From: an uncultured Lachnospiraceae bacterium | Lineage (GTDB): Bacteria; Bacillota; Clostridia; Lachnospirales; Lachnospiraceae | Reading direction: 5' to 3' | NCBI GenBank assembly: GCA_910577065.1 | Contig: CAJTLD010000017.1 | Coordinates: 24,536 to 29,811, forward strand | DNA: 5,276 nucleotides | Shown: one piece after another, positions 1 to 5,252 of the stretch | Layout: each line of letters opens with the position of its first letter | How positions within the stretch are numbered: position 1 is the stretch's first letter | Notes under the pieces: model-generated | Databases searched by the model: none | What the model saw: the letters and a program-made list of their open reading frames with translations, nothing else | Told to the model about the DNA's origin: nothing | Translations under genes and position numbers: made by a program

Positions 1-37
1 CCCTGCCCGCCGTACAGCATGCGGACAGCGCATATAT

Positions 38-70
38 AAATAGAAAGTCCGCATAGCGAACTTTCTATTT
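38..70 (-). terminator. Hairpin after rpsA, probable terminator of the operon
   Basis: A perfect 11-bp inverted repeat (38-48 with 60-70, AAATAGAAAGT / ACTTTCTATTT) lies 18 bases past the S1 stop codon. The loop can add three more pairs (50-52 with 56-58) after one mismatch. On the minus strand the stem ends in CTATTTATATATG, so the U-rich tail is broken by A residues. The stem itself is AT-rich. Position and length favour a transcript end or a 3'-end stabilising hairpin; the imperfect U tract keeps confidence moderate. It could also work weakly in the plus direction. Bases 1-37 beyond it hold no gene that I can see. Confidence 0.6.
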
Positions 71-88
71 GACAGCAACTGCCTGTTG

Positions 89-1222
89 CTATTCTTCTGT
101 TTCGATTGTCTCTTCCGCTTCCGGTGCTTCTTCTATTTCTTCCGGCGCTGCAGCCGGCTCTGCGTTCAAAAGCGCTTTGATGCTCAAGCTGATTTTACGT
201 TCTTCTTCGTTAAAATCTACGATTTTAGCTTCGATTTCCTGGCCGATACTCAGAACGTCGGATGGCTTTTCAATGTGCTCTCTTGCAATCTGGGAAACAT
301 GCAGCAATGCATCTACGCCCGGCGCAAGTTCTACAAATGCACCAAAGTCCGCCATACGCGCTACCGTACCTTTTAATACCGTACCAACGGCAAATTTGGT
401 TGCCGCGTCATTCCACGGGTTTTCTTCCGGGAACTTCATGCTTAAAGCAATCTTCGTCTCTTTGATATCTTTGATAAATACCCTGACAACTTCGCCTACT
501 TTAAAAACTTTCTTCGGGCTTTCTACCCTGCCCCAGGACATCTCAGAGATATGTAAAAGGCCGTCTGCTCCGCCCAAGTCGATAAACGCGCCAAAATCCG
601 TAACGTTTTTAACGGTTCCCTCAATGATATCTCCCACCTGGATCCTTGCAAAGAGTTCTCTTTGCATTTCTTCTTTCTTAGCCACCAAAAGCTGCTTCCT
701 GTCACCTATAATCCTTCTTCGGCGCGGATTAAATTCTGTGATCACAAATTCGATCTCCTGATCTTTGTACTTGTTCAGATCCTTTTCATAGATATCTGAT
801 ACAAGGCTCGCCGGGATAAACACCCTCGTTTCGTCTACGGCTACGCTTAAGCCGCCGCCTAAAACCTGGATCACCTTAGCGGTTAATACTGTGTGGTTTT
901 CAAAAGCTTCTTCTAATTTCTTGTTGCCCTTTTCAGCGGCAAGACGCCTGTAGGAAAGAAGAACCTGGCCTTCGCCATCATTGACTTTAATCACTTTTAC
1001 TTCCATGGTGGCGCCGACAGATACAAGGGCTGTCAAGTCTACATTCGGCTCGTTGGTATACTCGGAACGGGTAATAATACCGTCGGACTTGTATCCAATA
1101 TTTAAGACGATCTCATCTGGTTTCACATCGATAACAGTGCCTTCGACTACCTCTCCATTTCTTATTGATTTAATTGATTCTTCTTCAAGCATTTCTTTAA
1201 AACTTACTTCTGATTCTGACAT
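89..1222 (-). CDS. rpsA: 30S ribosomal protein S1 homologue, four S1 domains
   Basis: This is an RNA-binding protein of the small ribosomal subunit or its mRNA-contact surface, 377 residues. Four S1 (OB-fold) repeats are visible at about 23-92, 108-176, 196-263 and 279-348. The last two carry the classic signature most clearly: TDFGAFIDLGGADGLLHIS (208-226) and ADFGAFVELAPGVDALLHVS (291-310). A strongly acidic Glu/Ala/Pro tail covers roughly 354-377. Four domains are usual for Bacillota (YpfD-like forms), against six in Escherichia coli. The start at 1222 is chosen because GAGGAGG sits 9 bases upstream. A TTG at 1240 in the same frame would overlap that ribosome site and is unlikely. The first 26 bases overlap the end of ispH, so translation is probably coupled. 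In several Clostridia the two proteins are fused; here they are separate frames. The product is likely cytoplasmic and highly expressed. Confidence 0.95.
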   Translation of the reverse strand: MSESEVSFKEMLEEESIKSIRNGEVVEGTVIDVKPDEIVLNIGYKSDGIITRSEYTNEPNVDLTALVSVGATMEVKVIKVNDGEGQVLLSYRRLAAEKGNKKLEEAFENHTVLTAKVIQVLGGGLSVAVDETRVFIPASLVSDIYEKDLNKYKDQEIEFVITEFNPRRRRIIGDRKQLLVAKKEEMQRELFARIQVGDIIEGTVKNVTDFGAFIDLGGADGLLHISEMSWGRVESPKKVFKVGEVVRVFIKDIKETKIALSMKFPEENPWNDAATKFAVGTVLKGTVARMADFGAFVELAPGVDALLHVSQIAREHIEKPSDVLSIGQEIEAKIVDFNEEERKISLSIKALLNAEPAAAPEEIEEAPEAEETIETEE

Positions 1223-2057
1223 TATCCAAAACCTCCTCAATAATATTGTTTGGGGTCGAAGCCCCTGCGGTAATACCTACGTTATCAATGGACCCAAACT
1301 GCCTTATGTCCAAGTCATCAAGTGTCTGTATGTAGTAAGTATTTTCACATGCTTTTTGACATATTTCAAATAGCTTCTGTGTGTTGGAACTGTGACTGCC
1401 GCCGATTACAATCATAGCCCCAACGCGTGCGGCAATATCGGCAGCTTCTTTCTGCCGTTCTTCCGTCGCATTGCAGATAGTATTTAAAACAATTATATCA
1501 TAACCTTTTTTTTCAATAATTTCAACTAATTCTTGAAATTTGTTGTAATTAAATGTCGTTTGGGACACGATACAGAGTTTTTTTGCACGATCGATATCCA
1601 AATTCTGTGCCTCTTCCCTTGTTTCAAGGATGGTTGTCTCCTCCGGATCCGACCAGCCTTTGATCCCTTCCACCTCCGGATGAGACGCGTTGCCAATGAT
1701 GACAATATGGTACCCCTCTTTCTGATACTCCTCGACAAACCGATGGATTTTCAAAACAAACGGACAGGTAGCGTCCACGACGGTAAATCCTTCGGCCCGT
1801 ATTTTTTCATACGCCGCCTTTGAAACCCCGTGCGATCGGATGACCATAATACCGCTTGGGAGGTTTTTCAGTTCTTCGATACCGCTGACTGCGCGCACGC
1901 CTTTTTCTTCCAAATCGCGGACTACCTCTTCGTTGTGAATAATCGGGCCGTACGTATATACCGGTACGTTGCTTTTTTTCGCTTCTTCGTAAACTTTATC
2001 CACAGCACGTTTTACGCCGAAGCAAAAACCTGCGCTTTTTGCCAGTATTACCTGCAT
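1197..2057 (-). CDS. ispH: 4-hydroxy-3-methylbut-2-enyl diphosphate reductase (IspH/LytB)
   Basis: This enzyme catalyses the last step of the methylerythritol phosphate pathway, reducing HMBPP to IPP and DMAPP with a [4Fe-4S] cluster in the cytoplasm. The protein has 286 residues, the usual length. The three cluster cysteines are visible: C12 in AGFCFGVKRA, C98 in VDATCPFV and C195 in NTICNATEERQ. Substrate-binding residues of the family are present: H41 (IIHNEEV), H76 (RSHGV), H126 and E128 (SHPEVEG), T167 (SQTTF), S223/S224/N225 (GGSHSSNT) and S267 (TAGASTPNN). The ATG at 2057 follows the cmk stop by one base. Its ribosome site (AGGAGAG) lies inside the last cmk codons, implying coupled translation. 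The gene ends with TTT TAA 26 bases into rpsA. An intact, active enzyme is expected. Confidence 0.97.
   Translation of the reverse strand: MQVILAKSAGFCFGVKRAVDKVYEEAKKSNVPVYTYGPIIHNEEVVRDLEEKGVRAVSGIEELKNLPSGIMVIRSHGVSKAAYEKIRAEGFTVVDATCPFVLKIHRFVEEYQKEGYHIVIIGNASHPEVEGIKGWSDPEETTILETREEAQNLDIDRAKKLCIVSQTTFNYNKFQELVEIIEKKGYDIIVLNTICNATEERQKEAADIAARVGAMIVIGGSHSSNTQKLFEICQKACENTYYIQTLDDLDIRQFGSIDNVGITAGASTPNNIIEEVLDNVRIRSKF
1231..1237 (-). promoter_or_regulatory. Ribosome binding site of rpsA, inside ispH
   Basis: GAGGAGG on the minus strand lies 8 bases before the ATG at 1222 and is formed by the Glu-Glu-Val codons near the IspH C-terminus. It fixes the S1 start and shows that S1 can initiate independently rather than only by read-through from ispH. 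Ribosomes finishing ispH pass over this site, which suits translational coupling. Confidence 0.85.
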
Positions 2058-2058
2058 T

Positions 2059-2718
2059 CTAGTTTCTCTCCTGCCATATTTTTAAGATTGCCTGTACCAC
2101 TTCGTTTATGCCAAGTTCCGAAGAATCTACCAAAACCGCATCCTCTGCCTGCCGCAGCGGGGATTCATCCCGGTTCATATCCCGGTAATCCCGTTCTTCG
2201 ATATCTTTTTGGATCGCAAAAAGGTCGCAGTCCTGCCCTTTTTCCTTTAGTTCGTCAAAGCGGCGTTTCGCACGGGTAAACGGGCTTGCGGTCAGATAAA
2301 TTTTTATTTCGGCATTTGGCAGCACGCAGGTACCGATATCCCTGCCGTCCATAATCACGTCGGAAGTTTCTGCCAGCTTCTGCTGCAGCGCCACGAGCTT
2401 TCTGCGCACCGACGGATAAACGCTGACGGATGAGGCCATATTCCCCACTTCCTCCCTGCGTATTTTGCCGTTGACGTTTGCTTTGTTTAAGAAAACCTGC
2501 TGCTGCCCGTCTTCATAGGCAATCGAAATATCAACTTCTTCCGCGGCTTTTGAAACGGCCGCTTCATCCGAAGGCAAAATCCCCTGTTCCAGAAAATAAA
2601 GCGCCATTGCGCGGTACATCGCGCCGGTATCCACATAAATATACCCCAATTTCTCTGCCAGCTTTTTGGCAATTGTGCTTTTGCCTGCCCCTGCCGGGCC
2701 GTCAATTGCTATATTCAT
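2059..2718 (-). CDS. cmk: (d)CMP kinase / cytidylate kinase
   Basis: This kinase phosphorylates CMP or dCMP with ATP, feeding CDP/dCDP to nucleic acid and phospholipid synthesis in the cytoplasm. At 219 residues it matches the normal bacterial length. The Walker A loop GPAGAGKST is at 7-15. The nucleotide-monophosphate site DTGAMYRA is at 30-37, the conserved MDGRDIGT at 123-130, and ASPFTRAKRR at 144-153. The lid-region motif RDYRDMNRDESPL is at 176-188, followed by the typical EDAVLVDSS. The ATG at 2718 is supported by GAGGG about 8 bases upstream, within the 21-base gap after the oxidoreductase gene. In many Clostridia, as I recall it, a lysophospholipid acyltransferase gene (plsC) lies between cmk and ispH; here there is no room for it, only one base separates the two genes. 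Nothing looks broken. Confidence 0.96.
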   Translation of the reverse strand: MNIAIDGPAGAGKSTIAKKLAEKLGYIYVDTGAMYRAMALYFLEQGILPSDEAAVSKAAEEVDISIAYEDGQQQVFLNKANVNGKIRREEVGNMASSVSVYPSVRRKLVALQQKLAETSDVIMDGRDIGTCVLPNAEIKIYLTASPFTRAKRRFDELKEKGQDCDLFAIQKDIEERDYRDMNRDESPLRQAEDAVLVDSSELGINEVVQAILKIWQERN

Positions 2719-2739
2719 CCCTGTTCCCTCATTTCTTCC

Positions 2740-3981
2740 TTACTGATTTGGCTCTATGCTGCTTCCCGCCAAGTAACCTGTCGACCATGCAATCTGCAGG
2801 TTATATCCGCCTGTCAAAGCGTCTACATCCAGCGCTTCCCCGGCAAAATACAGCCCGGAGACCAGTTTGGATTCCATTGTGGACGGATTGACTTCTTTGA
2901 CGCAGACGCCGCCTTTTGTGATAATCGCCTCATGAAAGTCACGAAGCCCGGTCAGCGTCAGCGGAAACGCTTTTAACAGTTTCAGCAGCCTGCCCCGCTC
3001 CTCTTTTGTTATCTCGTTTACTTTTTTGTCCGCGGGTATACCGGACAGTTCCACAAATACCGGCTGCATCTTAAGCGGCAGCAGGCCATGCAGGATATTT
3101 TTAAAACACTTATTCCTGTTTTCTTCAAAATCGCGCAAAAGGCGCGCATCCAGCTTATCTACGGTAAGCGCGGGCTTTAAGTCAATTTCCATCGGAAGTG
3201 CACGCTCTTTTAGCCTTCCTCCAACCGCGCTGCTTGCGCTCAGGCAAAGCGGGCCGCTTACGCCAAAATGGGTAAAAAGCATCTCCCCAAACTCTTCAAA
3301 CAGTATTTTCTTCTGATGCCGTATGGTAACGCGGACATTTTTCAAAGAAAGCCCCTGCATAGCCGCAACATACGGTTCTTTTGCCGTAAGCGGTACCAAA
3401 GACGGCACAGGCTCTGTCACACGGTGCCCGCATCCGGCCGCAAAACGGTAGCCGTCCCCGGTTGAACCGGTCGCCGGGTAAGAAACGCCGCCTGTCGCAA
3501 GAATTACCGCATCCGCTTCCAGCGTTTTATTGTCTAAGAGACGTACCCCCCGGCAGCGTCCCTCTTTTACAATAAGCCCCTCCGCCCGCGCCATAAGGCG
3601 GACGTCAACCCCCGCCTCCTTTAACGCGCGCTTTAAGGCCGCGATAACATCCGACGAATGATCCGACGCAGGGAACACACGGTTTCCTCTCTCAATTTTG
3701 GTTTTTACCCCATGCGATTCAAAAAAATCAATAACCCGCATATTATCACAGGCATAAAACGCACTGTATAAAAACTTCCGGTTACTGGCCACGTTCGCAA
3801 ACAGCGTGTCCATATCCCCGGCATTGGTAATGTTGCATCTGCCCTTACCCGTAATGAAAAGCTTTTTCCCCAGTTTTTCATTTTTTTCAAGCAGAATCAC
3901 CATATGGCCGTTTTTTGCCGCGGCAAGCGCGGCAAACATCCCTGCCGGACCAATTACGGCTACCGTTTTCTTTTCTGTCAT
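2740..3981 (-). CDS. NAD(P)/FAD-dependent oxidoreductase, HI0933/YhiN/BaiN-like
   Basis: This is a flavoprotein of the HI0933-like family, often labelled aminoacetone oxidase family; the true substrate is unknown for most members. Length (413 residues) is typical. Visible motifs: N-terminal Rossmann strand with VAVIG at 7-11, acidic end of strand 2 at E32, the family block KLGKKLFITGKGRCNITN at 36-53, GNRVFPASDHSSDV at 99-112, ILATGGVSYPATGSTGDGY at 160-178, and the C-terminal FAD site GLYFAGEALDVD plus TGGYNLQ at 376-396. The oddity is the first loop: relatives read VIGGGPAG, this one reads VIGPAG, so the GxGxxG fingerprint lacks two glycines without a frameshift. FAD binding may be weakened. 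The start at 3981 overlaps the regulator stop as ATGA and has GGAG 7 bases upstream. The place before cmk is a known clostridial arrangement, but no link in function is established. BaiN of bile-acid degraders is a relative; context does not suggest that role. Confidence 0.88.
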   Translation of the reverse strand: MTEKKTVAVIGPAGMFAALAAAKNGHMVILLEKNEKLGKKLFITGKGRCNITNAGDMDTLFANVASNRKFLYSAFYACDNMRVIDFFESHGVKTKIERGNRVFPASDHSSDVIAALKRALKEAGVDVRLMARAEGLIVKEGRCRGVRLLDNKTLEADAVILATGGVSYPATGSTGDGYRFAAGCGHRVTEPVPSLVPLTAKEPYVAAMQGLSLKNVRVTIRHQKKILFEEFGEMLFTHFGVSGPLCLSASSAVGGRLKERALPMEIDLKPALTVDKLDARLLRDFEENRNKCFKNILHGLLPLKMQPVFVELSGIPADKKVNEITKEERGRLLKLLKAFPLTLTGLRDFHEAIITKGGVCVKEVNPSTMESKLVSGLYFAGEALDVDALTGGYNLQIAWSTGYLAGSSIEPNQ

Positions 3982-4901
3982 GATTCATCTCCGATCCTGG
4001 CATAACGTATTTTCATGGCGTCATCCAAATGATCCATTTCATCATTGTCATACACCTGGTACTCGTCCCAAATCTGTTCCAGCATTTCTAATGTTTTAAC
4101 CACTTCCGTCTGTTTTTTCATAGAGAGCGCCACAATCAGGGCATTGATTACGCTTAACGGAGCGGCCAGTGAATCCACAATAGACGCCATATCGCTTTTG
4201 GCAATCAGATTGCACGAAGAATATAAATTCATGGGCGAATGCACGCTGTCTGTCAGCGTAATAATCTTGGCATTCCGGTTATTGGCAAATTCAATAGCCT
4301 TTAACGTGCGCATAGAATATCTTGGAAAACTAATACCGATAATCACGTCATCGCTGCCTATCCGCACCATCTGCTCAAACAACTCGCTGGAACTGCTCGT
4401 ATGCAAAAGATGCACCCGATCAAACATCAGATTTAAATAAAATGCCAGAAAACTGGCCAAAGATGCGCAGCTTCGGATACCGATCACATAAATATTTTCA
4501 GCATTTAATATCGTATCCACCGCAAGTTCAAACGCATTCTGATCAATTTGTTCCAGCGTACCCTTCAAGTTTTCCGCATCCGACTGCAATACGGTCTCCA
4601 GAATTTTAGACTGGCTGATCCGCCCGTAAGTAACCTCCATCCTCTGAATCGAATTTAACTTATGGCGCACCAGCTCCTCTAACGCTTTCTGAAACTGCGG
4701 ATAGCCTTTATACCCCAGATTCACCGCAAAGCGTACCACCGTAGACTCGCTGACGCCAACCACAGTCCCCAGCTTAGCCGCTGTAAGAAATACCGCTTTA
4801 TCATAATTGTCTGTTATATATGCCGCCAAAAGCTTCTGCCCTTTGCTCATGGTTTTGTATTTTTTATTGATCCGATTACTCAAATCATTCGTGCCGACCA
4901 T
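3978..4901 (-). CDS. RpiR/MurR-family transcriptional regulator (HTH + SIS)
   Basis: This is a DNA-binding regulator likely controlled by a phosphosugar. It has 307 residues from the chosen start. The N-terminal helix-turn-helix domain of the RpiR family covers about 1-78; the recognition part is TAAKLGTVVGVSESTVVRFA (40-59), followed by the typical NLGYKGYPQFQKAL (61-74). After a linker, a SIS sugar-isomerase-like domain spans roughly 125-255, with IYVIGIRSCASLASFLAFYL (137-156), ISFPRYSMRTLKAIEFANN (190-208) and AKIITLTDS (211-219). The ATG at 4901 is chosen because AGGGAG precedes it by 7 bases. The frame runs on to a TTG at 4973, but that codon lies in the likely -35 box and has no ribosome site. 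The gene heads the cluster and its stop overlaps the next start (ATGA). Autoregulation through the repeats upstream is possible. The sugar ligand cannot be read from sequence. Confidence 0.93.
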   Translation of the reverse strand: MVGTNDLSNRINKKYKTMSKGQKLLAAYITDNYDKAVFLTAAKLGTVVGVSESTVVRFAVNLGYKGYPQFQKALEELVRHKLNSIQRMEVTYGRISQSKILETVLQSDAENLKGTLEQIDQNAFELAVDTILNAENIYVIGIRSCASLASFLAFYLNLMFDRVHLLHTSSSSELFEQMVRIGSDDVIIGISFPRYSMRTLKAIEFANNRNAKIITLTDSVHSPMNLYSSCNLIAKSDMASIVDSLAAPLSVINALIVALSMKKQTEVVKTLEMLEQIWDEYQVYDNDEMDHLDDAMKIRYARIGDES

Positions 4902-4907
4902 ATCCCT

Positions 4908-4913
4908 GCTCCC
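4908..4913 (-). promoter_or_regulatory. Ribosome binding site deciding the RpiR start
   Basis: AGGGAG on the minus strand lies 6-7 bases upstream of the ATG at 4901. None of the in-frame upstream candidates (TTG 4973, ATG 4949, ATG 4937) has a purine-rich site at a proper distance, so the 307-residue form is preferred. Confidence 0.75.
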
Positions 4914-4944
4914 TTTTTTATCGGTTAAAATTCGCATATTCTTA

Positions 4945-4973
4945 ATCATAACAAATTTACAGTCTGCAAACAA
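4945..4973 (-). promoter_or_regulatory. Likely sigma-A promoter of the operon
   Basis: On the minus strand TTGTTT (4973-4968) and TATGAT (4950-4945) are separated by exactly 17 bases. The -10 box matches consensus at five of six positions, the -35 at three. Transcription would start near 4938, leaving a leader of about 37 bases before the RpiR ATG. No other good promoter is evident between the downstream genes, so this may drive the whole cluster. Confidence 0.6.
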
Positions 4974-4977
4974 GCAG
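4964..4977. repeat. Inverted repeat CTGC-N6-GCAG around the -35 box, operator candidate
   Basis: CTGC AAACAA GCAG is a small dyad whose six-base centre is precisely the minus-strand -35 box (TTGTTT). A second similar dyad lies at 5018-5032. A repressor bound here would block the operon promoter. That the RpiR protein itself binds it is inference from position only; four-base arms are short. Confidence 0.35.
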
Positions 4978-4984
4978 TTTTTTG

Positions 4985-5012
4985 TTTACGGCCTGAAAAG
5001 CTATTGTATTAT
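4985..5012 (+). promoter_or_regulatory. Possible divergent plus-strand promoter
   Basis: TTTACG (4985-4990) and TATTAT (5007-5012) are 16 bases apart; TTGTTT at 4982-4987 is an alternative -35 with a long 19-base spacer. A transcript would start near 5018-5020, directly at the first RNA hairpin, and could run to the hairpin at 5253-5276. Both boxes deviate from consensus and AT-rich sequence gives such matches by chance, so support is modest. Confidence 0.35.
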
Positions 5013-5035
5013 ATTGACTGCGAACTACGCAGCAA
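5008..5035 (-). promoter_or_regulatory. Possible second, upstream minus-strand promoter
   Basis: A perfect TATAAT (5013-5008, minus strand) has TTGCTG (5035-5030) 16 bases upstream. The start would fall near 5001, giving a leader of about 100 bases for the regulator. The -35 match is weak and the same bases also fit a plus-strand -10 box, so it may be an alternative reading of one AT-rich patch. Confidence 0.35.
5018..5032. repeat. Inverted repeat CTGCG-N5-CGCAG, similar to the one at 4964
   Basis: CTGCG AACTA CGCAG is a five-base-arm dyad that resembles the dyad at 4964-4977 in both arms and centre (CTGCxAACxA...GCAG). The centres are about 54 bases apart, close to five DNA turns. It overlaps the putative upstream minus-strand -35 box and the putative plus-strand start, and also forms part of the RNA hairpin at 5018-5049. 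Confidence 0.35.
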
Positions 5036-5252
5036 GTGCGCAGTTGCAGACCGAACTGTTACGAAAACAGCCGTCTTACTGCCTGCCACACCGCCTGACA
5101 AAAAAGGCTGCCCCCATTCGGAAGATTTGGGAAGCAAAAGCCGCTTATCGTGAAGCCTGCCAAAACCGCAGTCAGCCAGAGGACAGGGGATGCGGCATTC
5201 GCCTTGTAACAGGATTTAGCGGCTCTTAAGTATCCCCTGCGATGCCCAGCAA

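Noticed and set aside
69..761. Long open frame on the plus strand opposite rpsA (230 codons)
   Set aside because: It is a Ser/Ala/Ile/Thr-rich mirror of the S1 codons, without a ribosome site or recognisable domain. The minus-strand S1 protein explains the sequence fully.
1197..1222. Sequencing frameshift that splits an ancestral ispH-rpsA fusion
   Set aside because: IspH ends at its normal length, and S1 has its own ATG and strong ribosome site. Two separate overlapping genes need no error.
1223..1240. Longer S1 start at TTG 1240
   Set aside because: The codons would contain the Shine-Dalgarno sequence itself. ATG 1222 is spaced correctly from it.
4902..4973. Longer RpiR start at TTG 4973 (331 residues)
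   Set aside because: The TTG lies in the -35 box of the likely promoter, has no ribosome site, and the extra 24 residues do not resemble the family N-terminus. The ATG at 4901 has a good AGGGAG.
5090..5215. Cobalamin, SAM or c-di-GMP riboswitch on the plus strand
   Set aside because: Short resemblances only: GGCTGCCCCC near 5107-5115, GGGAAGCAAAAGCC near 5130-5143, and CTTATC near 5144. The diagnostic cores (GCCACTG with AGACCTGCC; the SAM-I core; GGTAG with the c-di-GMP core) are absent.
4807..5229. Plus-strand open frame running from inside the regulator through the intergenic region to TAA at 5227
   Set aside because: Its first half is antisense to the regulator. The second half has no start with a Shine-Dalgarno site (only a TTG inside the promoter-like patch) and no protein-like pattern. 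The sequence may be RNA instead.
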